Positions 8,140 to 16,871 of a stretch of DNA of 41,136 bases are shown piece by piece. The notes beneath the pieces were generated by a model. The model was not told the DNA's origin. It was given only the letters and a program-made list of their open reading frames with translations, and did not search any database. The translations under genes and the position numbers were made by a program. Within the stretch, counting starts at the first letter, position 1; the number at the start of each line of letters is the position of its first letter. Source of the DNA: Clostridiaceae bacterium (lineage in GTDB: Bacteria; Bacillota; Clostridia; Saccharofermentanales; Saccharofermentanaceae); NCBI GenBank assembly GCA_012838315.1, contig DUPM01000010.1, positions 1 to 41,136 on the forward strand, written 5' to 3'.

Positions 8140-8342
8140 CGATAATAATGATGGGTATTGATTTTTCTTCGGGGTTCCCATATAGTCTATCGTGTTTGGC
8201 AGATTCCTTTTGACGCTTCAATTCGGGCTGTTTCAAACCTTGCAGGTCTGATTGGGCCGTAAGAATTGACCGCAGAGACAAGTACAACTGATGCTGTTGT
8301 CTCATGCATAGCTCCGGTCGACATTTTTCGATCGGGAGGAGG
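8140..8342 (+). promoter_or_regulatory. Structured leader before queT, candidate riboswitch
   Basis: This covers most of the 341-nt gene-free stretch 8006-8346. A first element pairs CGATA (8140-8144) with TATCG (8188-8192), with ATGGG (8151-8155) and CCCAT (8177-8181) inside. Near the gene, GAGACAA (8275-8281) pairs with TTGTCTC (8297-8303), enclosed by GACCG (8268-8272) with CGGTC (8315-8319). The same CGGTC can instead join a hairpin, roughly 8313-8321 with 8328-8336, that takes the first Gs of the ribosome site GGGAGGAGG (8334-8342). Two exclusive folds, one touching the ribosome site, are what a translational switch would show. QueT genes are often controlled by preQ1 riboswitches, but I do not recognise a known preQ1 consensus. 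Confidence 0.5.
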
Positions 8343-8346
8343 AATT

Positions 8347-8892
8347 ATGAACAAATCGACTTCGTCTCGTCAAGGTCGGTCACTGTATCTGGCGACTGCC
8401 GCTGTCATGGCGGCGCTGTATGTGGTGCTGACATTGCCTTTTGCGCAAATCGCTTTCGGACCGCTTCAATTTCGATTGGCGGAATGCATGGTAGTGCTTC
8501 CGATTCTTATGCCTGCGGCCATTCCGGGGTTGACCATCGGATGTTTTCTTGCGAATTTACTCAATCCCGGGAATCTCGGGCCCATTGACATTGTTTTCGG
8601 GTCACTGGCAACGCTTATCGCTGCAGTGTTGACGTACCGTATTGCAAAATGGGCGCCCTTTGCCAAGAGGATGCAAAACGACATCGTGGCTCTTCTTCCA
8701 CCGATTATCGTTAATGCATTGATTGTTGGCACATACCTTACTTTTTTGCTGACGGAAGGGGCAATTCGAGTTACAATGATTATCGTTAATATCGTATCTA
8801 TCGGACTGAGCGAGATGGTGATTGTATACATCATTGGACTTCCGATTTTGATTGTTTTACGAAAAGCAGGATTACGTTCGACAAAGGAGTAG
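8347..8892 (+). CDS. queT: QueT-family queuosine-precursor transporter (ECF S-component type)
   Basis: 181 residues with about five or six membrane helices. FGPLQFRLAECMVVLPILMP, GLTIGCFLANLLNPG and DIVFGSLATLIAAVLTYRI are the diagnostic QueT segments. The family takes up queuosine precursors (preQ0/preQ1) for the tRNA modification, probably using the shared ECF energising module encoded elsewhere. The start at 8347 has GGAGGAGG 4 nt upstream; an upstream in-frame start at 8266 lies inside the structured leader and has no ribosome site. It is the first gene of an operon; the methyltransferase begins 4 nt after its stop. No queuosine synthesis genes are in view, which fits a salvage-only route. 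Confidence 0.88.
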   Translation: MNKSTSSRQGRSLYLATAAVMAALYVVLTLPFAQIAFGPLQFRLAECMVVLPILMPAAIPGLTIGCFLANLLNPGNLGPIDIVFGSLATLIAAVLTYRIAKWAPFAKRMQNDIVALLPPIIVNALIVGTYLTFLLTEGAIRVTMIIVNIVSIGLSEMVIVYIIGLPILIVLRKAGLRSTKE

Positions 8893-8896
8893 ACCA

Positions 8897-9568
8897 TTGC
8901 GCCATACTAAAGACGGACAAACACAAGCGCACTATTTTTCGGAGCAACCTTCGACGCCGTCCATGCGCAAAGAAATTGCGTTTCGAATTCACGGTCAGGA
9001 CTACCTTTTTTATACGGATACCGAAGTATTCTCAAGGGGAGCTGTTGATTTTGGGACAGCGCTCATGTTGCAGACCGGGATTTCGGATCTTCTTGACCGG
9101 CGGATAAAGACCGGTGAACTCCTGGACCTAGGATGCGGATATGGTGTCGTTGGAATTGTGATGAAGCGCGTTTTCCCAGCGATGTCTGTGACAATGATCG
9201 ATATAAATTCTCGAGCAGTTTCTCTTTCGCAGGAGAATGCTAGGCACAATTTTGTCGGATCGGTACAGGTATTGGCGTCCGATGTTGTGGCGGGGCTTCC
9301 TGATCATTCAAAGAAGTTCGATATTGTTATGACTAATCCACCGGTTCGCGCCGGAAAAACAATTGTATTTTCATTTTATGATGCTTCGTATGAGCGACTA
9401 GTGGATGGCGGATTATTGTATGTGGTCTTGCAAAAAAAGCAGGGGGCTCCGTCTAGCTTGACTTATCTTGAAGGATTGTTCGGTCAGTGTGATGTCATCG
9501 TAAAAGAAAAAGGATATTGGATTATGAGGGCGATTAAGACGCCGAAAGAGGAAGGGGTTAGTCAATGA
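8897..9568 (+). CDS. RsmC/MTS-type class I SAM-dependent methyltransferase
   Basis: About 224 residues. SAM motif I is LDLGCGYGVVGIVM, motif II is MIDIN, and the catalytic TNPPVRAGK closely matches the NPPF/I-RAGK motif of RsmC-type 16S rRNA guanine-N2 methyltransferases (G1207 in E. coli). It is half the length of E. coli RsmC and matches the single-domain Gram-positive form. I place the start at the TTG at 8897 because AAAGGAG lies 7 nt upstream. An earlier ATG at 8852 in the same frame would overlap queT by 41 nt and lacks a ribosome site. The stop overlaps the next gene by 4 nt (ATGA), so the genes are translationally coupled. Confidence 0.85.
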   Translation: MRHTKDGQTQAHYFSEQPSTPSMRKEIAFRIHGQDYLFYTDTEVFSRGAVDFGTALMLQTGISDLLDRRIKTGELLDLGCGYGVVGIVMKRVFPAMSVTMIDINSRAVSLSQENARHNFVGSVQVLASDVVAGLPDHSKKFDIVMTNPPVRAGKTIVFSFYDASYERLVDGGLLYVVLQKKQGAPSSLTYLEGLFGQCDVIVKEKGYWIMRAIKTPKEEGVSQ

Positions 9569-10086
9569 GACTTTCCAGACATAAGCGCCTCGCTATCGTA
9601 ATGGTGATGATTGTTGCGACTTTTGCGTCGGCATCTTGTTCGGACCGCTCCACTAATAAAGCTACTGACAACTTTATTGGTGATTATAGTTATGACGCAC
9701 CCATTATCGCTATGGTTTACGAAGATCTTGATGATGAGGGTATGGGCATCTTGTACCGAGAGGTGTTGGATTTTGATAAACTTCTTGAGAAGACGGATAA
9801 GCCCATACTGATATACATGTACTCTTCAATGCATCCGGATGATACGGGAACAACGGCCTCAATTGAGCAAATGGCAGAAGACTATCATGACGTGATATTG
9901 GTTATTTCAGTCGATCTTTTTCAAGCCTCGGATGTTGCTGATCGTTATGAAGTTGCCGCTGTACCGGAATTCATCATTATTGATTCCGGCGATGAGATTT
10001 CGCGGTTTGATAGCGTAAACAAACAGGTATGGTATCCCGGAGAGGTCTTAGATTGGATGGTATCGGTCATAGAAACGATTGAATAA
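9565..10086 (+). CDS. Thioredoxin-fold-like lipoprotein lacking the CxxC motif
   Basis: 173 residues. A basic start and hydrophobic helix end in SASC, so Cys25 is the lipid attachment site. The body resembles a thioredoxin fold: strand KPILIYMYSS, helix TASIEQMAEDY, strand VILVISVD, then YEVAAVPEFIIIDSGD, whose VPEFII matches the cis-proline strand. The redox CxxC expected after the first strand is replaced by YSSMHPDD, so it should not act as a disulfide reductase. It may be a binding or scaffold protein outside the membrane. The start overlaps the methyltransferase stop by 4 nt, and ispF follows 64 nt later. Confidence 0.72.
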   Translation: MRLSRHKRLAIVMVMIVATFASASCSDRSTNKATDNFIGDYSYDAPIIAMVYEDLDDEGMGILYREVLDFDKLLEKTDKPILIYMYSSMHPDDTGTTASIEQMAEDYHDVILVISVDLFQASDVADRYEVAAVPEFIIIDSGDEISRFDSVNKQVWYPGEVLDWMVSVIETIE

Positions 10087-10150
10087 AGCAGTATAAGGTG
10101 CGGTGACGCGCACTTTGTCAGGGCGCATTGGAGAGCAAAGGAGCGATAAT

Positions 10151-10657
10151 ATGGATTATTTTTACTTTCAGGGCATCGGTCAGGACAGTCATCGATTTCT
10201 CAGTGATAATAGCCCGAATGATGCGCTTTCGAGACCGCTCATATTAGGAGGCACGATTATTCCGTCTGCCCCACCAATGGATGCGAATAGTGATGGGGAT
10301 GTGCTTTTTCATGCACTGACCAACGCGATTTCAGGTGTTACGGGGGTCAATATTCTGGGAGATATTGCGGATCAACTGTGTCTTGAGCAAGGCGTAACAG
10401 ACAGCCGTGTATATCTGGATCGCGCTCTGCAAGATCTCGATGATATTGAGCTGATACATGTCTCATTTTCAATAGAATGCTTGAGGCCGAAGCTTGCGCC
10501 GCATATTCCGGCCATCAAGACCTCTGTTGCGAGTGCACTTAAAATCGCCCCGTCTGCAGTCGGTGTCACGGCCACTACAGGTGAGGGGCTGACCGGTTGC
10601 GGACGAGGCGAAGGAATTGCGGTTCTATGTACTTTGAGCGTTAGACGTCCGAATTAA
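10151..10657 (+). CDS. ispF: 2-C-methyl-D-erythritol 2,4-cyclodiphosphate synthase
   Basis: 168 residues, the usual IspF length. The zinc ligands are visible in GIGQDSHRF (Asp12, His14) and in SDGDVLFHALTNAI. The C-terminal ATTGEGLTGCGRGEGIAV is the family's substrate-binding signature. It forms a trimer that makes the cyclic diphosphate in the MEP route to isoprenoids. I chose the ATG at 10151 with GGAG 7 nt upstream; an earlier in-frame start at 10103 adds 16 residues not found in the family. The stop overlaps by 4 nt the end of ispD, which runs on the opposite strand. Confidence 0.95.
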   Translation: MDYFYFQGIGQDSHRFLSDNSPNDALSRPLILGGTIIPSAPPMDANSDGDVLFHALTNAISGVTGVNILGDIADQLCLEQGVTDSRVYLDRALQDLDDIELIHVSFSIECLRPKLAPHIPAIKTSVASALKIAPSAVGVTATTGEGLTGCGRGEGIAVLCTLSVRRPN

Positions 10658-11439
10658 GTCTTTTCTTCTTGCTTCGCCTTGATGAGGCTTTCTGCAAAGT
10701 GTAAATCCTCGGGAGTCGTTATCTTGATATTTGAATACGAACCTTCGATGAGATGGACGCGATGACCCATGGCTTCAGCCAAAGAAGTGTCGTCTGTTGC
10801 AGTACGACCACGACGCATTGCCGCGGTATATGCTTCGACGAGAACGCTGTATCTGAATACTTGCGGGGTCTGAATCTCCTGTAGGGTCGCACGATCCGGA
10901 GTTGTAGCAACTTGATTGCTGTCCGGTCCCTCGGTCTGCTTTATCGTCCCTTTAACCGGCACGGCAGGTGCGCACACGTCGAAGTTGGAGGCCGCTTTAA
11001 GACATCGATCAAGCGTGTCTTGGTCAATCATGCATCGAGCACCGTCGTGGATAAATACGACGTCATCTTCGTTGGGAGGGAAGGGCAGTGAAGACATGGC
11101 CACAATGCCGTTCCAAACAGAATCTTGTCGTGTGTCGCCTCCGGGAACGATGCTCTTGACGAATTGAAATCTATTTTTATCGCAAAGCCCCTTAACCTTA
11201 AATATTTGCTCCTCGTGAGCAACAACGATGACTTGAAGCGAAAATGAGCCTCGGCGATTTAATCGATTAGAGAATTCATCGAACGCTTTCAGTGTGCGCT
11301 CGATAACGGATGAACCGGCGATTTCAAGGAATTGTTTGTTTTCAGGAGAACTCATGCGGCTTCCGATGCCTGCCGCAGGAATAATGACGAATAAACGCTT
11401 GATGTCAGTTGGTGCGGATTTAAAGGCGGATGTTCTCAT
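10654..11439 (-). CDS. ispD: 2-C-methyl-D-erythritol 4-phosphate cytidylyltransferase
   Basis: 261 residues. The CTP-binding loop is VIIPAAGIGSRMSSPENKQF. The conserved FIHDGARCMID, VPVKGTIK, TPDRATLQEIQTPQVF and ATDDTSLAE segments follow in the right order. It couples CTP with methylerythritol phosphate in the MEP pathway. It is slightly longer than the common 230 residues because of an N-terminal extension of about 15 residues and a longer middle loop. Its ATG overlaps the radA stop (ATGA), so radA and ispD are translationally coupled. In Bacillus the order is radA-disA-yacL-ispD-ispF; here disA and yacL are missing and ispF points the other way. Confidence 0.95.
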   Translation of the reverse strand: MRTSAFKSAPTDIKRLFVIIPAAGIGSRMSSPENKQFLEIAGSSVIERTLKAFDEFSNRLNRRGSFSLQVIVVAHEEQIFKVKGLCDKNRFQFVKSIVPGGDTRQDSVWNGIVAMSSLPFPPNEDDVVFIHDGARCMIDQDTLDRCLKAASNFDVCAPAVPVKGTIKQTEGPDSNQVATTPDRATLQEIQTPQVFRYSVLVEAYTAAMRRGRTATDDTSLAEAMGHRVHLIEGSYSNIKITTPEDLHFAESLIKAKQEEKT

Positions 11440-12908
11440 GTTACACCTCTCTTCAACTGTTTACTTGTGGGCTGGGTAGTGGGGCTTACTGAAAATATTA
11501 TATCAAAAGCCTCGGCTACTGAATCCGTGTAGATTATTTCCGGCAGAGATATTATAGCACGTTCTCGAGTATTAGCGTGAGCACTTGATGTGGTTTTTTT
11601 TGATAATTTGTCGATGGCGACTTGGTTAGCACCCGGTAATATACAAGTCGTGAAGCCAAGTTTGGAGGATTCTGAGATTCTTCGATCAACATCGCTGACC
11701 GGTCTTACTTCTCCGGTCAGTCCAATCTCGCCGAGAATCAATGTGTTTTGAAGCACCGGGATATCCTTGATTGCAGAAAAAACGGCAGCAATTATTGCAA
11801 GATCGCAAGCTCTTTCGGTGATCTTAAGCCCGCCGACGACGTTGATATAAGTGTCAAATCGATTGAGTCCGAGGTTGAATTTCTTTTCTAAAATGGCGAG
11901 GAGCATCCCGACGCGCGTCCGATCGATGCCTTGCGTAATCCTCTGTGGTGCACTATAGGCAGTTGGAGTCAGGAGCGCTTGGATTTCAACAAATACGGCC
12001 TTAGTTCCTTCCATGACTGAAGTAACGACAGATCCCGGCGATTGACGGGGACGGGCGGACAACAGTAGAGACGAGGCATACTCAACTTGTTCCAGACCGC
12101 GGTCGCTCATTTCGAAAAATGCAATTTCACCGGAAGCGCCAAAGCGATTCTTAATCGCGCGAACCATGCGGTAAGCACCGGAAAAATCTCCTTCGAAATA
12201 TAGGACGGTGTCCACCATGTGTTCAAGAACGCGGGGGCCTGCGATTGATCCGTCTTTGGTGACATGTCCGACCAAAACAATGGTGATGTTGAGTCGTTTG
12301 GCTATCCGCAACAAGCCGGCGGTAACCTCTCTGGCCTGACTAACACTTCCGGGAGCAGAAGAAATCGTCTCTGTATACATGGTCTGTATGGAGTCAATGA
12401 CGCAAAAAGAAGGCGCAAATTTCTCGAGGGTGTCCTGAATGAACTCGAAGGATGTTTGTGAACTCAGTGTAATGTCACTGTTTTCAATGCCAAGCCGCGC
12501 TGCTCTCATTCGAATCTGAGCCTTCGACTCTTCGCCCGATACATATAATACTTTTCCGGACTTATGAAGTTCGTGACAAACCTGCAAGAGGAGGGTGGAC
12601 TTGCCAATGCCGGGATCGCCGCCGACTAACACCATGGACCCCGGAACAAAACCGCCGCCCAAAACGCGGTTCAACTCGGAGTATCCCGACGAATATCGGA
12701 AAATATCCTCGTCCGATACGTCAGAAAGTGCAGTCACGCCGGTGTCTCCGGTCCAGTGAGAAGCAAGCGGCGCATTTTTTAATATGGTACTACGGACGTT
12801 TTCTTCGACAAGCGTATTCCAAGCTTGGCACGACGGACAACGTCCCATCCATCCGGAAGTCTCGTAGCCACATGAGTTACAGACAAATTGAGTCTTGGTC
12901 TTGGCCAA
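11436..12908 (-). CDS. radA: DNA repair protein RadA
   Basis: 490 residues with the full RadA layout. The C4 zinc finger (Cys10, Cys13, Cys24, Cys27) is followed by a RecA-type ATPase with Walker A GDPGIGKSTLL, the RadA-specific KNRFG motif, and a C-terminal Lon-like domain. RadA is a helicase-like branch-migration factor in recombination. It is about 30 residues longer than usual, mostly a C-terminal tail (TQPTSKQLKRGVT). The start is a TTG with AAGGAGGG 7 nt upstream, which is the only start placing the zinc finger at its usual distance from the N-terminus. It heads a two-gene unit with ispD. Confidence 0.96.
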   Translation of the reverse strand: MAKTKTQFVCNSCGYETSGWMGRCPSCQAWNTLVEENVRSTILKNAPLASHWTGDTGVTALSDVSDEDIFRYSSGYSELNRVLGGGFVPGSMVLVGGDPGIGKSTLLLQVCHELHKSGKVLYVSGEESKAQIRMRAARLGIENSDITLSSQTSFEFIQDTLEKFAPSFCVIDSIQTMYTETISSAPGSVSQAREVTAGLLRIAKRLNITIVLVGHVTKDGSIAGPRVLEHMVDTVLYFEGDFSGAYRMVRAIKNRFGASGEIAFFEMSDRGLEQVEYASSLLLSARPRQSPGSVVTSVMEGTKAVFVEIQALLTPTAYSAPQRITQGIDRTRVGMLLAILEKKFNLGLNRFDTYINVVGGLKITERACDLAIIAAVFSAIKDIPVLQNTLILGEIGLTGEVRPVSDVDRRISESSKLGFTTCILPGANQVAIDKLSKKTTSSAHANTRERAIISLPEIIYTDSVAEAFDIIFSVSPTTQPTSKQLKRGVT

Positions 12909-13000
12909 AAAAACGCCCTCCTTAAAATCTTATCAAGCATTATTAACAGTATAACATCGAAAAAATAATTATCGTTTGTCTATTTGCTGAAAGATGCGAA

Positions 13001-13825
13001 TTAATACAAGATTTTTGTAGCGTTTTCAAATAGAATTTTGTGAAGTTCTGAATCGGACAATCCAAGTTCGCTGATCAAATTTAGTTCTTTCTCAAGTGAC
13101 CACATCGGATAATCGGTTCCGAACACCACGTGGTCCGCTCCGAACACCGTGATGAGCTCGCGAGCCTTTTCTTTACTAAGAAAAGCCAAAGAACTCGAGG
13201 TATCGACGTAAACATTCGAAAGTCCGGCCAAGTGCTCCGGTGCTTTATACCACTCGCTCCATCCACCAAAGTGCGCTGCAACAATAGTGAGATTCGGATG
13301 GTCCTTCGCAAGCCGAGCAATTTGCTCGGGATGTGAATAGGAAAATCGATAGTCGCCGGCATGAATCAAAATCGGGAGCTTCCCCTGTAATTTACTGGCA
13401 ATGGAGTGGACAACCGGATCATCAGCCGCAATTTTTTGAAAATCGGGATGCAGTTTGACGCCTTTGAGTCCCCACTCAGTTATGACAGTAATTTCTTCTT
13501 CGATTTCAGCGGGTGTCATTTCAGGATGGAGTGTTCCGAATCCAATAAGGGCGTCCGGAGCCATTGAAACTGTGTCGCGAATAAATGCATGTATGGAACG
13601 CACTTGCGACCGTGCCGTTGCGGTGCTGAATACGACGGTTTTCTCAACAGAAAACTGAGCGGCTTCAGATAACAGTTCCTTCGTTTGACCGGATTTTGAC
13701 ATTGGTAAATCATAAAAAGTGCGAATAGATTCTACAGCCCGGGTCTGAATTTTATCTGGGAAGATGTGTGCGTGAATATTAATAATCGGGGATAGTCCCG
13801 CTAAGTGATTGTCTGAAAGCGGCAT
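13001..13825 (-). CDS. Amidohydrolase-family (PF04909-type) metal-dependent hydrolase
   Basis: 274 residues. Metal-binding motifs lie in the expected order: NIHAHIFPD (His18, His20), PILIHAGDY, VAAHFGGW and FGTDYPM, whose Asp completes the site. This is the small TIM-barrel group (amidohydrolase 2) that includes decarboxylases and lactone or amide hydrolases; the substrate is not clear. The ATG at 13825 has CAGGAGAG 5 nt upstream, while a longer in-frame start would run into the previous gene. It begins 23 nt after the permease-CPBP gene, so it is probably the last gene of that operon. Confidence 0.85.
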   Translation of the reverse strand: MPLSDNHLAGLSPIINIHAHIFPDKIQTRAVESIRTFYDLPMSKSGQTKELLSEAAQFSVEKTVVFSTATARSQVRSIHAFIRDTVSMAPDALIGFGTLHPEMTPAEIEEEITVITEWGLKGVKLHPDFQKIAADDPVVHSIASKLQGKLPILIHAGDYRFSYSHPEQIARLAKDHPNLTIVAAHFGGWSEWYKAPEHLAGLSNVYVDTSSSLAFLSKEKARELITVFGADHVVFGTDYPMWSLEKELNLISELGLSDSELHKILFENATKILY

Positions 13826-13848
13826 GATTACTCTCCTGAAATGAACTA

Positions 13849-16119
13849 TTATGCGATACCTATCATGCGCTTTTTTTCTGTTTTTTTCCAGTATATCGCC
13901 AAAATCAGAATTGATATAACCGAAATGAGCGTGACCGCCAATCCACCTTCCGGCCCGAATGCGCCACCGGTCCAAAGATCAATAGCAGAAGAACCATATT
14001 GAGTATCCAGAACGGAAGCCGATCCAATGCCGCCGCTGACACTCATACCCAATATGTTGCCTTGCGCAAAATTCCATGCCGTATGCGCAGCGCAGACGGT
14101 GTAGATCTCTCCTGTCGTTAATGAATAAAGCGCGAAAAACATTGCGATGAGAAGAAGATTCATAAAAGCAAGAAAGGAAAAGCCGGTGTTGGCAAAATGC
14201 AGGAGTGAAAAGAATAGAGACGAAAGAAATACGCCCGCAGGTACACCGAAGCGCGCTGATGTTCGAGGCAACATGTAACCGCGCATCATAACCTCTTCCG
14301 CGGCGCCCTGCGGAATCCACATCAGCACATATGCAAAAAATAAACCGATTTCTTGTTTTTGAAGGCGGATACCGATGGGGCGAATCTGTCCGGATGCGAA
14401 TAGAATGAGATACACCGAAGTAATCATGGATAAACCGAGAAGCAGTCCTCTGCCGTAAGATTTGAATGCTTTTCGGAGGGGAAAGGACGGAGTTGAACCG
14501 GACGTTGGGAACCCCAGAGTGGAGAGCTTGTTTTTTTCGATTTTAGTGACGATTAAAATGTAAGCGCCAATCATCAAATAATAGCTGATGGCCATGGATA
14601 GTAAGAATGTCGGCTGAGACATGAAGGTGGACATTATCTCGGAGATTGATGATGAGACCTGATCTGCAGAGGCGTTGCGGAGTGTCGCGGTTGCGTCGAT
14701 GATTATTTTGTATGCATCTTCTTGCTTCAAAAAATTCAAAATGGGTCCGATTAAGGATAAAGTCTGAAAAAATGACAAAATGGCAAGAGGCATCCAGAAA
14801 TGAGTGCTAATCGTTCGCATCGCCCGCCGAAGTCGTTTCGGACGATACCCGAATACGATGTTCTTGGAGGGAATTGCGGCAGCGCGCCGGGCTTCTTTAT
14901 GGGCTCGCTTTTCAGCAGCAATGAATACCTTACTTTCACTGTCATAAACGACGGTAAAGGCTTCGTAACGAAGAAGACGGATGGTAATCAGAGCCACGAC
15001 GGTGGACATAAGTATGCTTGTGAATGTGAGAAGCAACAGGTCAGCAAGTTGGGAATTTCCCAACAAGGCATCTGTGATCGCATGATAGTGTCCAAAAAAT
15101 GGAAGCTGTTTATAGATGGAGTAAATCGTACCTTCGCGTTGCATCGACATGACACAGATAACCAGAATCATCAAAAAGACCGGAAGAAAAGCCGTTTGTG
15201 CAGCAAGAATGTTTCTGCCCAGCACGGAGAACATGAAAGTGACGGTCGTCATTACCAATGCAAAAAGTACGCATACATATAAGGTAAGAAGAATTCCTGA
15301 AAGACCTACATTGATACGCATCAACATAATCAAAGGCATGAACAGGACAGCGGGCAAAATGGTTCGTAAAAAAATACCGAGCAAGTGCCCGAGAACTAAC
15401 TCGTGATGCTTGATGGGTGCTAACATCAAGCCGTAGAAGGTTCCTTTTTCTTTTTCTCCCGCAATGGAATTCACCCCGGAAGACATTGCAGCGTATGTGA
15501 TAATAATAATAAGTAGAAGTGGAATAATCATGCGCGCTGCCGTGGATTGTGGCGTTTCAAACGCTCTCTCTTCGGGTTGCAAAGTGGTCCGGTTTATTGC
15601 AAATCGGAAGGGCTCATCACGAAGTTCGAGGCCCTTTTGTGCAACAAGGTAAGATGAATAGCTCCGCAAAACATATTCGCAAATATCTTCAGGTTCAGAA
15701 CTGTCTGTGACGTCTGGGTTAATGTATGTCAAAACGTCTGGAACAGAAGAATCCGTATCGTCATTCAACTGATTATCAAAATTTGAGGGGAAAGCAATGG
15801 TCGCAATAGCATTTTGCTCGCGCATCGTTCGATTAATAGAAACGAAATCATAAATTGTCGAAGATTCGATATTGATAAAAGCCCTCTGTTCGTTCTCATC
15901 AAAAGATTCATAAAAAGAAGTTGGTGCATTAAAGACAACGATATTTGGCTGTTCGCTTTCAGTATCGTCACCAAGGTCCAAGGAATAAGAAGCCGCAATA
16001 AATAATAAGGAGACAAAGAATAATAGCACAGCTAAAAATGTTATCGCTGATATTCTTGTCTTGAAGCCTATTCCGGCCGAAAAAGTCTTTTTGGCTAATG
16101 TAAAAATGACACTTCTCAT
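13849..16119 (-). CDS. Fusion of ABC-2 permease (NatB-type) and CPBP intramembrane protease
   Basis: 756 residues. The N-terminal half (about 1-400) is an ABC-2/NatB-like permease: one helix, a large outside domain (about 50-190), then five or six helices, with GEKEKGTFYGLMLAPI as the conserved coupling segment. After a cytosolic stretch (about 395-430) comes a second membrane block. Its CPBP signature includes AAEEVMMRGYM (near residue 606), FSLLHFANTGF and HTAWNFAQGN, which carry the Glu-Glu and His residues of the metal site. All active-site residues look intact, so proteolysis in the membrane is plausible. The ATG overlaps the stop of the ATPase gene (ATGA). Confidence 0.9.
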   Translation of the reverse strand: MRSVIFTLAKKTFSAGIGFKTRISAITFLAVLLFFVSLLFIAASYSLDLGDDTESEQPNIVVFNAPTSFYESFDENEQRAFINIESSTIYDFVSINRTMREQNAIATIAFPSNFDNQLNDDTDSSVPDVLTYINPDVTDSSEPEDICEYVLRSYSSYLVAQKGLELRDEPFRFAINRTTLQPEERAFETPQSTAARMIIPLLLIIIITYAAMSSGVNSIAGEKEKGTFYGLMLAPIKHHELVLGHLLGIFLRTILPAVLFMPLIMLMRINVGLSGILLTLYVCVLFALVMTTVTFMFSVLGRNILAAQTAFLPVFLMILVICVMSMQREGTIYSIYKQLPFFGHYHAITDALLGNSQLADLLLLTFTSILMSTVVALITIRLLRYEAFTVVYDSESKVFIAAEKRAHKEARRAAAIPSKNIVFGYRPKRLRRAMRTISTHFWMPLAILSFFQTLSLIGPILNFLKQEDAYKIIIDATATLRNASADQVSSSISEIMSTFMSQPTFLLSMAISYYLMIGAYILIVTKIEKNKLSTLGFPTSGSTPSFPLRKAFKSYGRGLLLGLSMITSVYLILFASGQIRPIGIRLQKQEIGLFFAYVLMWIPQGAAEEVMMRGYMLPRTSARFGVPAGVFLSSLFFSLLHFANTGFSFLAFMNLLLIAMFFALYSLTTGEIYTVCAAHTAWNFAQGNILGMSVSGGIGSASVLDTQYGSSAIDLWTGGAFGPEGGLAVTLISVISILILAIYWKKTEKKRMIGIA

Positions 16120-16871
16120 GTTTCACCCTTTTTTGAAACGCCTTCAATATGGTGCAAAGCGTAAAGTTCCAAAAATGCATCCTCAAAACGAGTTGTGCTT
16201 GTCAGTTGAATCAATTCTTGAGTGGTCCCGGAGGCGACGATTTTGCCGTCAATCAGTACGGCTATTCGATTGCAAAGTGCTTCGGCTACCGAAAAAATAT
16301 GTGTCGAGAGCAAAACGGTATGGCCGGTGTCGCGGAGATGCTTGAGGTAATTTTGAACCTGGTGAGACGATAAAATGTCGAGCCCGTTTGTCGGTTCGTC
16401 AAAAATCACCACTTCGGGGTTGTGAATCAAACTGATTGAGATAGATATTTTCTGGCGCATTCCCGTTGACAGCTGGCTGATTTTTTTGTCCGCGAAGGGC
16501 GTAATTCCAAATCGCTCGAAACTCTCGATTTTACGCGCGGCTGAGGTCTTTTTGTCTATTCGATAGAGTCGGCCGAAATAGTCAAATAATCTGTTGGGGG
16601 TCGAATCCGGATCGAGCCGGACCTCAGTCGTCAAAAAACCCATATGCTTCTTAATCTCGAGCGCGTCAGTTGCGGTATTCATTCCGGAGATTAATATGTG
16701 TCCGGAACTGGGTTTCAATAGTGTTGAAACCATCTGCATCAAAGTTGTTTTCCCTGCACCGTTGGGTCCGAGCAAACCAAGTATTTCTCCCGGACAGACC
16801 TTGAAAGAAACATCGTTGACGACATTGATATTGGCTTTGTAGGCTTTGGCAACATTGAAGACTTCAATCAT
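16116..16871 (-). CDS. ABC transporter ATP-binding protein (NatA/CcmA-type)
   Basis: 251 residues. Walker A is GPNGAGKTTL (about 35-44), the signature is LSTGMRQK, Walker B is VVIFDEPTNGLD, and the switch His is in LLSTHIFS. It is the NatA type that drives ABC-2 exporters. It sits between two permease genes, overlapping the upstream one by 1 nt and the downstream one by 4 nt, so one ATPase (as a dimer) would serve a heterodimeric permease. The cargo is unknown; family members export sodium, drugs or peptides. Confidence 0.94.
   Translation of the reverse strand: MIEVFNVAKAYKANINVVNDVSFKVCPGEILGLLGPNGAGKTTLMQMVSTLLKPSSGHILISGMNTATDALEIKKHMGFLTTEVRLDPDSTPNRLFDYFGRLYRIDKKTSAARKIESFERFGITPFADKKISQLSTGMRQKISISISLIHNPEVVIFDEPTNGLDILSSHQVQNYLKHLRDTGHTVLLSTHIFSVAEALCNRIAVLIDGKIVASGTTQELIQLTSTTRFEDAFLELYALHHIEGVSKKGET

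Noticed and set aside
8078-8305. 75-codon open frame on the minus strand in the gene-free stretch before queT
   Set aside because: No ribosome site, no recognisable domain, and it overlaps the paired stems of the queT leader.
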